64,000 nt of DNA from Sepiola atlantica (GCA_963556195.1 OY744537.1:20651726-20715725), one strand, 5' to 3'. Shown: positions 11,657-21,283, numbered from the stretch's first letter. Notes: a model not told the origin generated them from the letters alone. Made by a program: numbers and translations.

Positions 11657-12000
11657 CTTGGCCTTTTGGCTAAGATCAAAGTGTAGTATCTGTTCCGATG
11701 GATACTGCACTCCATAGACTGGTATTGTCTTGGCCTTCGGGGCTTGATTTACGCCAGTCTATGGGTCTGTCCTGTGCAGTTCTAGGAGGTCCACCCTCCC
11801 AGGCTTCGCCTCCCCTCTTTGGGGAGGAGTAAGTTTATTGCTTACTGCCTGAGGCGCCCCTACCGGGGAATGCCGACAGGGCTGCCCAGGCAATTTTTAA
11901 ACCCCACTTTCCCGACCCGACCTTGGGTCACATCTTACTTGTGGGAGTAAGATAAAAACTGGCCTTGTGCCTAACTCTTGGAGAGGAGTAAATCAATACT
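11657..12000 (+). mobile_element. U2 snRNA-headed repeat, type A, near complete
   Basis: Begins CTTGGCCTTTTGGCTAAGAT, then CAAAGTGTAGTATCTGTTC, close to the 5' region of metazoan U2 snRNA (CGGCCUUUUGGCUAAGAUC, AAGUGUAGUAUCUGUUC) with one extra A. The body is unrelated to U2 and rich in possible stems: GTGTAGTATC/GATACTGCAC (11681-11690/11701-11710), CCATAGACTGG/CCAGTCTATGG (11712-11722/11754-11764) around a C(UUCG)G loop (11736-11739), CCTCCCC/GGGGAGG (11809-11815/11821-11827) and AGTAAG/CTTACT (11828-11833/11841-11846). It ends GGAGAGGAGTAAATCAATAC. It has no poly-A tail and no clear target duplication, and sits inside the LINE A pseudogene. No protein is encoded. Confidence 0.9.
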
Positions 12001-12540
12001 CTTAACTGCAGCTATTACGTGCCTACAATGGTTTCTTCATGCTATAAATTTTTGTGCACTTGCAGTTGAAACAGAATGCATGCTGCATATGCACAATAGC
12101 AGCTGCACAGGTCAAAGTTAACTATTGTGAAGAGTGGGACTTACTATAGAATTTCTGCATAGGGACAAATACTTTTATGCCTTCTTTGACCCATCTGGTT
12201 ACTTCATTTATGCGCTGTTCAGCAGGGAAATAAAAAGTTTTATTTCAAGGGGCAGTATGTTGGTAATATTTCATTGTCTTGAGTAATGGTGCTTCGTTTG
12301 AGATCAGAGGTGATATCAACCATTATCACAAGATGATCAACATTCCAGAGTGGGCTATAGGCATCTGTCATACAAGCCTTTGGGCAATGTTCTCAAGAAT
12401 AGGTCGAGAAGTGAAGCTTGCCTATCCTCACAATCTGTGATGCGGGGCGGGAAAGTGACGGTTTGTGAAAGGGAATGTGCAAGCTAGAAACTGTGTGCAG
12501 TTATCAGCTGTGTCTGTGTAGCTCAAAACACCAAGCCAAT

Positions 12541-12672
12541 CTCTGGATTGGGATAAAAATTTAAATTGGCTCAGTCTAGTAGGATTTCTCCCTCGGTGAC
12601 CGAAGACAACCAAAAGCTGAAATGCAGTATCAAAACAGATACTACACTTTAATCTTAACGAAAAGGCCAAAG
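12541..12672 (-). mobile_element. U2 snRNA-headed repeat, type B, 3'-truncated
   Basis: The U2 head is at the right end (12636-12672, ending AAAAGGCCAAAG on the plus strand). The type B body follows: a TGTCTTCGGTCACC-like block and CAATTTAAATTTTTATCCC, ending at CCAATCCAGAG. The tail seen in the copies at 49519 and 52134 is missing. Its U2-derived AAAGTGTAGTATC can pair with GATACTGCATTT in the same copy, with two G-U wobbles. Confidence 0.85.
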
Positions 12673-12735
12673 ATTGAATAAAACATGGTCAAATTACTTT
12701 TTTTCCTCCCAATTTGTACTTTTATGCCTAAAATC

Positions 12736-12830
12736 CCTTATTTCTGTTTAGCAAGAAACAAGGTGAAATAGCTTTGTGATTAAACAACTTATTAATTGTA
12801 ACGGGAAAGGACAGAGTTCAAACTCCAATA
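12736..12830 (+). repeat. tRNA-like stretch with B-box-like motif, weak
   Basis: ACAGAGTTCAAACTCCAA resembles a B box and T-arm, and ATAGCTTTGTGATTAAA is a poor A-box candidate about 40 bp upstream. This could be a decayed tRNA-derived SINE. Evidence is weak. Confidence 0.25.
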
Positions 12831-13019
12831 GATGTTCTAGTTCATTTTATTTTTTCTCTTTGATTTGCTTTCAACTTTTCAGAAATTTAAATCGCTAAAG
12901 AAACTTGTTCTATTTACATTATCCACATGTTTTCAACTTAGTTGTTATGTTCACAGCGTTTCAGCTCTTGTACTTTCTGGTCTTCTTCAGGTGCCGTTTG
13001 TTGAAGCTGATAGAGTAAA

Positions 13020-13155
13020 ATGACCGAAATGTAGATTGGAACGTACAAGGACCAAAATGCTGTGAACAGAAAACGTCCAAAACATTTACATGTTTTGGAT
13101 GTTTTATGTTCACAGCATTTTGGTCCTTGTACGTTCCAATCTACATTTCGGTCAT
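13020..13155. repeat. Long perfect-type hairpin, arms about 66 bp, loop 4 bp
   Basis: Left arm 13020-13085 (ATGACCGAAATGTAGATTGG onwards) and right arm 13090-13155 are inverted copies with very few mismatches. The segment just left (12930-13019) contains GTTCACAGCGTTTCAGC and CTTCTTCAGGTGCC, which link it to the foldback family F elements at 18171 and 23799. Confidence 0.92.
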
Positions 13156-13159
13156 TCTA

Positions 13160-13550
13160 CATCTCATCTCAGAAACGATATGATAATGATCCGATGGATG
13201 TGTGATGCGAGTCTTAAACATAGGCTTAGATCTGATGACCTCAGAGGAAGATTAAACCTGGACAGTATATAGAGATATGTGCAGAACAGGAGACTTCAAT
13301 GGTATGGTCATGTTGAAAAAAATGGATGAGCGTACTTTGGTTAGTAGATGTAGAACAGCTGAGATAACAGAGTCTGATGGCAGGGGAAAAACATGGAAAT
13401 GATAGGAGAAAGTGATATAGATGGAGTCGGACTTGAGTAAAAGGGATAAATAAAGAGCTGGCCAGAGATAGATTCGTTTGGATGTTAATTTCTAATAGCC
13501 ATCCAACACATGCCAGTATGTAAAATAGATGTTAAACTGATGATGAATAT
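13160..13550 (+). pseudogene. LINE family E ORF2 C-terminal pseudogene
   Basis: The plus strand encodes RNDMIMIRWMCDASLKHRLR then SDDLRGRLNL, a stop, then LQWYGHVEKNG, and later IAIQHMPVCKIDVKL. This is the same block order as the minus-strand copy at 779-1690, broken by several stops. Non-functional. Confidence 0.85.
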
Positions 13551-13820
13551 TATCAAAGAAATTTGTTCATTTTTTTTCCATAAATTGTTGAAGAAGGGGA
13601 TTTATTTGCAAGTTGTTTGTAGATCATGGAATAGATATTTGCAGGAGCACTCGAACCCCTCTCCCCCAACGAAGTTATATGCACATCCTTAAACAAGCAA
13701 GAGAGGTGAGGAGTCGGCTAAAGAAATATGACTCCCAACTCTCTGCCTTCATCTGGAAGAAGAAATAAAATTGAACTACCAATTCTGGAGTCTGTTTTAG
13801 AAACCCTGATGATGACTACC

Positions 13821-13994
13821 ATTTAGCTAGGATCAAAGTGTGGTATCTGTTCTGATACTAAATTTCATTTTCTGTCCTCGGTCAGTGAAGGAGAAATCCT
13901 TATAGACAGAGGCAATTTTAATTTTTGTCCCAACCCAGAGCTGAATTGATCATATGTGTCTCACTCTACCCTCGTGGGGAGGCAAATAAATAGG
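13821..13994 (+). mobile_element. U2 snRNA-headed repeat, type B, degraded
   Basis: TTTAGCTAGGATCAAAGTGT then GGTATCTGTTCTGATAC is a mutated U2 head missing the first bases. The type B body follows: TCTGTCCTCGGTCAGTGAAG, GGCAATTTTAATTTTTGTCC, and the tail CCCTCGTGGGGAGGCAAATA. The block between body and tail is shortened compared with 52134-52348. Confidence 0.8.
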
Positions 13995-14279
13995 GACTAC
14001 TGAAATAATTGCTGACCCTTTGTCGACAACCCTTTCCACTACTAGAGAATGCCTGTAGAAATTAGTGATTCTTAATTCTAACTTTGACTGCCCCACCTCT
14101 GCAAACAGGGCCGTATTATTAATGTGTTTATTTCACTTCTATATTTAACTGTACACATTAGTCAGCTGGGCAATGCCCGTTATGCCAGTTAAAAATGGGA
14201 GGGGGGAGGGGGCTAAAAAAAAAGAGTCTAATGTTGGACAGTGGCAAATTCCATCTATTCCTACAGAAATAGCCTGGAA

Positions 14280-15010
14280 ATAAATAGCATTTACAAAATC
14301 AATGCACACTGGGACGCTGTTGCACGCACCAAACTAATGTCAACATCATAAATTAACTAACAAGGAGAAATCTGTGTGTGCGCACTTTGATTGGTAGCAC
14401 TGTCCCAAACAGTCCAGTCCTTGATAGATACCAAACATCCGATACATTAACATGCGAGCGCAAACGGTGCAGCTGACATGTGAGTCATGCTTCTTTGCCA
14501 CTATCACAGCAAACAGCAAACAAATCAGACCGAGCGGGTGAGAACGAAGAAGGCTTCAATTATGCAACTCTTGTGTCAGCTTACATCCAGAAATCAACCA
14601 ATCAAAACAGCTGAGCTTACGACTGCAGTACAAATTACACTGTACCACTACTATATTTACTGCAAGTGTTGTTGTTGCTGCTGCTGCTGCTGCTGCTTTT
14701 GCAGAAACAGCATTAAAAAAAAAAAGCAGCAGGAGCAATGGTGGTAGTGGTCGTAGTATTATAAGTCTTATTGCTTGAAATTATTCACAGTTATGAGAGG
14801 GTCTTACTGAGTGGCACCAGTAGTCACCATCATGACCATTATTCTCATCAGAGTCAACCAGCTAAAGAATCTACAGAGAAGATGGTGGCAGTGGGCATCA
14901 GCAGCAGCAGCTATAGTTTAAGTGGAATCTGGCAATACAGAGAGGAGGAGAGAGAGGGTGGTCATAGTGGCAGTGGTGAGCTTAATATCTGGGCCAATTA
15001 TTGATCAACT
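14280..15010 (+). promoter_or_regulatory. Less repetitive block, possible promoter / first exon (weak)
   Basis: Compared with its neighbours this block is more GC-balanced and lacks a repeat signature. It contains an AACCAATCA (CCAAT-like) motif near 14597, a GTTGTTGTTGCTGCTGCTGC tract (14668-14697), AGCAGCAGCAGC near 14900, and a GTGGTGAGC donor-like site near 14974. One open frame (14771-15004) begins MLEIIHSYERVLLSGTSS and is rich in His and Ser, but matches no family I know. Untranslated exon, enhancer or chance are all possible. Confidence 0.2.
14668..14697. repeat. (GTT)n(GCT)n trinucleotide repeat
   Basis: Three to four GTT followed by about seven GCT/CTG triplets. Confidence 0.9.
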
Positions 15011-15219
15011 AGAACTGTTCCTGTTGACCGGCGCAGCACAGCATATATGAAATAGAAATAATAACAAGTGAATCTTTACCATTTTTTTTTTTTTTGAGGA
15101 TCCGAAAAGTAAATTGCCAGATAAAATGCTGATAAAATCTTTTATTGCTTTTCAATTGGATGTGCTTCAAAATGGTTAATACTCAACCCTCTACTCTTTT
15201 ATAAAGAGCGATGTGTATT

Positions 15220-15225
<6 letters not shown>

Positions 15226-15262
<37 letters not shown>

Positions 15263-15276
15263 CCCCCCCCCCCACC
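15226..15276. repeat. (TG)n(TA)n followed by poly-C
   Basis: A GTGTGT to TATATA transition, then CGCCCCCCCCCCCACCCC. Simple-sequence cluster. Confidence 0.9.
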
Positions 15277-15611
15277 CCGCACAGGAAAGTTGGTTAAAAA
15301 AAACTGCCGGACGAATCCATTTCAAGTATATAGGAGAATTGAGAAAGCAAATCTATTTCCATAAAACTTTCTTTTCTCTTTCTGCTTTCTATACCGATTT
15401 ATACATCTTTTCCTTTCCTTTTTTTATTTTCTTAAACTTTCCAGTTTGAAACGTTTTCTTTTTTTTCTCATTTCTTTTTTTTTTTTTTTTAACTTCACCG
15501 ATTCAGCCGTTAATTTATATGAATATTAGTGCAAAAACATACATAAGAACATAAACAATCATATGGCCGCATCTCAATAAAAGATTTTTTTTACTGCTCT
15601 CCCGACCCAGT

Positions 15612-15665
15612 TTGTCTGTTTTACAGCATATCTACACTTTAGTTAGTTATTTAATACTGAATACA
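15612..15665 (-). mobile_element. SINE-like element D, 3' end fragment
   Basis: GTCTGTTTTACAGCATATC then TAGTTATTTAATACTGAATA parallels the 10915-10965 part of element D (TGTTTTATGTCATATC, GGTTATTTAATGCCGAATA). Confidence 0.45.
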
Positions 15666-16629
15666 ATTTTATTTAACGATGCATTGTAGGCAAATTTCGA
15701 CTGTCGCTACCTTACCCGTAACCAGATAGAACTTAAAACACAGAAATTGGGGCATAAGTGCATAACAGATGGCGTTGTAATTTTTTTTCATACAAATATA
15801 AGTACAATACTTATCACAAACGATGCTTTGTAGATAAATTTCTACTAATTTGAGGGAAGTGGAGGGGGCTTCATTGCTTTTCCCATGAAATTGGAGCAAA
15901 AGCAATAATTAATGCAATGGGACTTGAGATATGCTTTTTTAATTTTTTTTGTTTGCACATTTTTAAACTTAAGATAGACAACTTCTATTATATTCTTCAA
16001 TTTAAAATGAGTTATCCCCTTGCTGATTTGTATTTTTTAGGTGATTATTTTAAAATGTTTCATATTAGTAGTAATAAACAGTAGCAAAGAACATCATTAT
16101 ATTGCCAATAACACAGTCCAACAATAACAAATGAAAATTGACCAGTCAGAAGCAATTTGATTTGTCCATTTAAATGTTATTTTGGTCTGACATTGAAAAT
16201 AAGACAAAATAACTTCATAGGAAAACTCGACGTTGCTCGGGATTGAATGAGGATCTCCATTGTGTACTTTTTTCACTATGCTCATAACACCATATTACTT
16301 TCTTTTGTTCTGTCCCTAAGAGTCACTTAGAGGGTGCGGCATATAAATATTCGGCACATAGAGGATGACGTAGAGATTCTGAACCACTTCCATTGTCTTC
16401 TCCAGCAAATGCTATATGTATGATTTAAATTTTATCAAAATATGATATATTTGAAGTTTTAAGAGGGTTATACCCTAACAGGCCACTTAGGGGTGCACTT
16501 AGAGATTCAGGAACGTTTCCATTGTCAGTAAATTTTACAAAGAATACACTTTTAGATGTTATGTAGATTCTCTAAACTTTCTATCTATAGGGAACATACA
16601 AACATTATACACATACACACAAAAATTGA

Positions 16630-16632
<3 letters not shown>
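15666..16632. other. Spacer; 15990-16245 resembles 63030-63240
   Basis: GAGTTATCCCCTTGCTGATTT near 16009 recurs as GAGTTATTCCCCTTGCTGATTT near 63038. Weaker similarity continues through a TCAGTTTAAATG/GTCCATTTAAATG block. A TTGCTCGGG motif lies at 16233. Two related stretches, AGTCACTTAGAGGGTGC (16320) and GCCACTTAGGGGTGC (16481), suggest an internal duplication. No coding signal. Confidence 0.45.

Positions 16633-16674
<42 letters not shown>
16633..16674. repeat. (TA)n microsatellite
   Basis: About 20 TA dinucleotides directly abutting the left arm of the foldback element. Confidence 0.95.
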
Positions 16675-16676
<2 letters not shown>

Positions 16677-17141
16677 GAAAATGAAAAAGGAAAACCAAAA
16701 AATGGATGTTTTTTTTTTATGTGTACATCAACGTTTCGTCTTTATTTATAAGACTTCATCAGGATGATAAAATAGAGAAAAAATGTCATGCAAGTACAGA
16801 TACATGTAGGGTAGACATATTGGGAGGAAAAATAAAATGAAATAATGGCCCCTACTGGGTGGACGTCCGTACTTGTTGGAGAAATAGAAATGAATGAAGA
16901 AAATGAGTGGGGAAAAAATGGAAGGATGGGGTGAGCAAGGACTACTGTGGCTGGTGGTAAGAGAAAGAGGTGGGGGATGAGCAGGGGTAAAGTGGATGGC
17001 AGAGAGGGAGTGGAGGAAGAGGGGGGGAGGTGTTTGACCAGATGGCTGCGGTCAAGATGAAGTCTTATAAATAAAGACGAAACGTTGATGTACACATAAA
17101 AAAAAAACATCCATTTTTTGGTTTTCCTTTTTCATTTTCCC
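16675..17141. mobile_element. Foldback element with 85-bp inverted arms
   Basis: The left arm (16675-16760, starting GGGAAAATGAAAAAGGAAAA) and the right arm (17057-17141) are near-perfect inverted copies around a ~295-bp purine-rich interior. (TA)n arrays lie on both sides (16633-16674 and 17175-17216). The arms contain a CTGATGAAGTCTT ... AAGACGAAACG motif. No transposase. Confidence 0.88.
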
Positions 17142-17172
17142 ATCACGTCGGATTACCTTCATCCTTCTCTTC

Positions 17173-17174
<2 letters not shown>

Positions 17175-17216
<42 letters not shown>
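17175..17216. repeat. (TA)n microsatellite
   Basis: About 20 TA dinucleotides, matching the array on the other side of the foldback element in length. Confidence 0.95.
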
Positions 17217-17221
<5 letters not shown>

Positions 17222-17486
17222 TGCTAATCTTTTTTTTTAATGTAACATATAACATATATACACTTCTAGTTATATATTCTTAACATAATAGACCTCTTGT
17301 GCAGATATACAAACCCCAGAATAACATTCAAAAGGAACACTGTTAAATATTACTAGTAATTATATTTATACAATTACTATAGAGAAAAATAATGAACGGT
17401 TGCTTTTAGATAATATATTCAAAGTTTTGATTACAAACATATATACACATTTTAATTATAGTGAAAAGAAATAATGGAAAAAAAAG

Positions 17487-17578
17487 GGGATACTTATCCA
17501 GATTAGGACCCAAGCTAAAATCGACTTGGCGTCGGTTTGGGTTAAAGTTAGCTTCAGTCCTAATCTGAATAAGTACCC
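17487..17578. mobile_element. Short MITE (family T), 92 bp
   Basis: Inverted ends GGGATACTTATCCAGATTAG and its complement-like right end ending TAAGTACCC, with AAGCTAA/TTAGCTT inside. The same design as the element at 51449-51567. Confidence 0.75.
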
Positions 17579-17606
17579 AAAATAGTTTTCATAAGCAAAA
17601 AAAAAG

Positions 17607-17621
17607 GGTTAAGAACCACTG
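17607..17621. repeat. hAT-type terminal inverted repeat relic
   Basis: GGTTAAGAACCACTG matches the right end of the hAT element at 50462-50876. No partner end is nearby, so it is a fragment. Confidence 0.5.
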
Positions 17622-17737
17622 TTACAGAAGGTCGCCAAGAATATTTCCAATTATTATACTTAACCATGCAGTAAAAAGTTGATCTCAAAAGGGGATTTGA
17701 GCTTAATTTGTCGTTTACGCACAAATTTAGTTGGATT

Positions 17738-18080
17738 ATTATTTACTCCTCTCCAGGAGTTAGGCACAAGGCCAGTTTTATCCTACTCCCACAAGTAAGA
17801 TGTGACCCAAGGTCGGGTCGGAAAGTGGGGGTTGAAAAGCCAGCGCTCGAGAGGTGAGCACTCTGACCATCAAAAATTGCCTGGGCAGCCCCGTCGGCAT
17901 TCCCCGGTAGGGGCGCCTCAAGCAGTAAGCAATTAACTTACTCCTCCCCAAAGAGGGGAGGCAAAGCCTGGGAGGGTGGACCTCCTAGAACTGCACAGGA
18001 CAATCCCATAGACCGGCGTAAATCAAGCCCCGAAGGCCAAGACAATACCGGTCTATAGGGTATAGTATCCATCGGAAAAG
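17738..18080 (-). mobile_element. U2-headed repeat, type A, head deleted
   Basis: Type A body in reverse orientation: tail TTTACTCCTCTCCAGGAGTT on the left, then the CCGTCGGCATTCCCCGGTAG block and the UUCG stem (GCCCCGAAGGCC). At the U2 side it breaks off at CCATCGGAAAAGATCTG, so the U2-like bases are missing. The copy carries an extra ~40-bp module (AGCCAGCGCTCGAGAGGTGA) also seen in the copies at 26995 and 39358. The long stem reads ACCGG/CCGGT where the 11657 copy has ACTGG/CCAGT. Confidence 0.88.
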
Positions 18081-18170
18081 ATCTGCTCTCAAATATACAA
18101 AGTGTACGTAATGTTGGCAGGAACTATTTTAGGAAAATGGTTCAAGATTTGTCTAAAAAATAAAAATTTC

Positions 18171-18581
18171 TGTTTTGGATTATGTGGACTCTTATTCTCA
18201 TCTTGGTTTTGGCTGATGTAACCTCTGACCTTCTTCTAGGTGTAACAAATAAAGGCGTTTAGTAACAATCAGTTCTAAGTGACAGTTTTCTGGTGGTTGA
18301 AGGTTCAATCCTCACTACAGGTGATACTAATTAAGAATAAAATAAAAATTACTTAATACTTCTACCTGGGCATGACTGATGGAATAAGAACAATCTACCT
18401 TGTGAATTAAATAAAAAGTTCAGTTTGAAATTTTGTATAGATTCCCGAGTTCAACAAGATGCCTCTGAATATTGCCAGAGGTTACAACAGACGAAACGTT
18501 GTGAAAATAACAACCAAGATGAGATTAGTAGTCCAAATAATACAAATTATAAAACCATCATCTCAAAAAATCCAAAACATG
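18171..18581. mobile_element. Foldback element family F, copy 1
   Basis: The left part has GTTTTGGATTATGTGGACT, ATTCTCATCTTGGTTTTGGC and ACCTCTGACCTTCTTC. The right part has the reverse complement of the same series (CAGAGGTTACAACAGACGAA, AACAACCAAGATGAGATTAG, TCCAAAACATG). A non-coding inverted-repeat element of about 410 bp. A B-box-like GGTTCAATCCTC sits at about 18302. Confidence 0.75.
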
Positions 18582-19909
18582 TCACCTGATTAAATACATA
18601 AGTTTGAATTTAAAAGAAATGTTTTTTTTTATAAAAAGCCAAATACATAATTAAGATCATCAGCGACTGTATACTCCCAAGAGATACACAAATTAATTGA
18701 GCGCTCGAAGCAGATGAGGAAAGATCGGGTCTAAGATACTAGCTTACAAATATACTCTACCAGAACTCGTAGAGCACACACTACACATAAATAAATCCAA
18801 AGTGCAACTTAAAACAGAAACGGTTATTTGTTGTTGTTGTTTTTTTTGTTTTTTTTTGTTGTTTTTTGTTGTTGTTGTTTTTTTTGTTTTTTTTTTGTTG
18901 TTTTTTGTTGTTGTTGTTGCGCATGCAGCGTTGTTGCATCATCACTTGTGTTAATTTACCCAGGCTGCCCACTTAACAGTTTAGAAGGACTGATGTAAAA
19001 GATTAAGTTACGTTTGATGAAAATCTATTGATAAAAACAAACCTCCCCCATGGGGGGGGGGGGGGGGTCTGATGTCTGATTACTCATTCTATCACTAGTA
19101 GACATTGTAAAATTCTGATTAATCATAAAAGTCGTAAATTGCTGTGGCGAAAGACTCTTCAATTAGAAATTCTATGAGAATGAATAATACGATAACATTT
19201 TTGTTTTTGGTATTGAGTTTCATTATATTGAGATTAAAGATATTACACTCAAACAATTATAGGTTCAAATTGCATAAACTTCAAAAACCATATAAGATGT
19301 AAGTTTTTTTTCTCCATATGAATAAAGAGTGTGTCTGTGTTCATAAAATATTCTGGCAAAAAAGTTTTAAACAGTGACAAAGTGATGCTGTTGATAAAAA
19401 AAAAAAAAAAGTTATAGTTTAACAAACAAAGAGATGCTACTGATATCATGTTATTAAAAAAAGAAGGAAAAACTGTTAATTTTTGTAAGTAATGTTGAGA
19501 CATTAAAAATTTAAACAGCCTAAAAAAAAATCATTTTATCAACAGTTTTTTTTGTTTTGTTCCTTCTTTACTGACATAAATATTTTTTTAATGTAATTCT
19601 AAAAATTTTATACCTCATATTTTTATTATTTCAATTTCTAAGTTATAGGTCGAAACCTAAGTTACCCTTGCAGAAACAAACTTTAGATGGCGCTAATGTC
19701 CAGGAAATATGAAATAAAATAAGTTATTTTGGTTATGAATAATTATATAAATCTGATTTTCTATTATATACAGTTTATCGATCAATTGTCTGTGCATGTG
19801 TGTCCGGCTCAAACACAAAAACTAGATAAGATAAAAATTACAAACCTTACATTATAGGATTTAGTTTGCTCCCACCGCCCCTCGAGTTGATTATGGTAAA
19901 AAGAAATAT
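18582..19909. other. Spacer with (TTG)n/poly-T, poly-G and poly-A tracts
   Basis: A T- and TTG-rich low-complexity run lies at 18826-18920 and a poly-G tract near 19051-19067. The rest is AT-rich with no gene signature. Confidence 0.6.
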
Positions 19910-20007
19910 TTTAATATCCATTCCACTAGGGTCACCAGGGAGGGACCTAATTAGTACTGAACTTTCTTCTATCCTTTCTAAATTATTCAATCTCTGTTTC
20001 ACTAAGT

Positions 20008-20233
20008 CAGGGGTGGGCAAACTTTTCAGAGCAAGGGCCACATTAAAAAAAAAAAATTTTTTTATTGAGCTGCATAGTATATTTTCCAATATAAATGATA
20101 TCTGAAATAACCGAAATATATGGATTGCAAAGCGAAAATGCAATCATTTTTCATTTACTAGCATTTTGAAGGGCCGCATGAATTACATTGCCGGGCCGCA
20201 TGCGGCCCGCGGGACGTAGTTTGCCAACCCCTG
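20008..20233. mobile_element. hAT-type MITE
   Basis: Inverted ends CAGGGGTGGGCAAACTTTTC and AGTTTGCCAACCCCTG. The flanks CACTAAGT (20000-20007) and GTCTAAGT (20234-20241) agree at six of eight positions, consistent with an aged 8-bp hAT target duplication. The interior has an A-run and the GGGCCGCATGCGGCCCGCGG-type GC block common in such elements. No transposase. Confidence 0.88.
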
Positions 20234-21278
20234 GTCTAAGTCCTGTTTCCCTTCTTGTTGGAAGGAGTCCTCTGTTGTCCCTATCTTTAAAAATGCTGGT
20301 GATTGGTCTATTAAGTATCATCCTGTTAGTCTCCTCTCTATTATTAGAAAGTTTTTGAAAGGTTGGTCAACGGCAAGCTTGTTCATTTTCTGGAAAGTCT
20401 GGGCCTCTTTAGTGATGTTCAGTATGGCTTTTGTGGTTTTCGTTCGACTGCTGATATTTTAACTGTTGTAACTGAGCAGATCTGTCGGTTTATGGATAAT
20501 TCAGGAGAGGGAAGAGCCATTGCACTTGACATTTCGAAGGCATTCGGTTGAGTGTGGTATTTTGGTCTCCTACAAAAACTTCAGGGTTATCGTAAGGTTC
20601 TTGTCATTATTAGGTCTTTTTTACTGATCGAAGCTTGTGAGTAACTTTGGACGGTGTCTCTTCATTCTCTTTTCCTATCAATGCTGGTGTTCCTCAGGGT
20701 TCTATTCTAGGCCCAACACTGTTTCTTCTCTATATAAATGATCTTCCAGAGAATATTGTTCTGAAAATTAACATCTATGCTGATGATACCACTCTCTATT
20801 CTGGTGTTGCTTCTCGCCCATCTCCCTTGGATCAGTTGAAATATGCAGCTGATCTAGAAGTTGACCTGGGTTCAGTTGTGGATTGGGGTACGAAATGACT
20901 TGTTTCATTTAATTCAGTTAAGACTCAGCTCATATCTTTCAATCATAGGCATGCCCCTTTTGTTCCTGATATTCTCATGGATGCTTTGCTCATGAGGAGA
21001 AATCGACTCTGAAACTTCTTGGTCTTTCTCTCTCATCAAATCTTTATTGGAGTTTATACATTAGACCCATTGCTCTTTCTGCTCCTAGTAAAGTCGGTTC
21101 TCTCTATCGCTCCAAAAACTTTCTCAAACCTGAGGCTATTTTCTATCAGATCATGTACGAAGTACTGTTGTCATATTTGGGCTGGTGAATACCTGTCCCA
21201 TCTGAGGGTTCTTGATAAGGTGCAGAAATATATCTGTAATTTGATTGGCCCCCACTCGTTCCCCTTTGCTGGACCCCC

Positions 21279-21283
21279 CCCCC

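Larger units (their letters stand above)
9455..12540 (-). pseudogene. LINE family A (jockey/CR1-like): endonuclease-RT pseudogene with nested insertions
   Basis: Read on the minus strand from 12540 to 9455: a decayed C-terminal part of an apurinic-type endonuclease domain (12540-12160, with an SPLWNVDHLVIMVDITSD block), a pre-RT segment (IIKNLDTSKARRPDLIPAIV, about 11400-11330), the RT fingers and palm (QYGFRQFHSIVDILMDISEH and ISKTFDKICHEG, 10745-10500), a FADN box at 10289-10300 where active elements have FADD, and the thumb region (SLYRTRKLLT...MEYCCHILAGAP, 10030-9890). The 3' UTR ends in an A-rich tail, read as poly-T near 9455-9475. Frameshifts and stops are frequent. A SINE-like element (10905-11292) and a U2-headed repeat (11657-12000) are inserted inside it. 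The clade is assigned by motif style only. Confidence 0.88.

Noticed and set aside
11657..11700. A functional U2 snRNA gene
   Set aside because: Only the first ~40 bases match. The Sm site, stem-loops III and IV and a 3' box are absent, and the following sequence is that of a dispersed repeat.
14487..14747. A frame with a long Cys tract
   Set aside because: The Cys run is the GTT/GCT triplet repeat read in one frame; no other protein feature.
16742..17110. A 122-codon minus-strand frame
   Set aside because: It spans the foldback element with its purine-rich interior and lacks any domain pattern.
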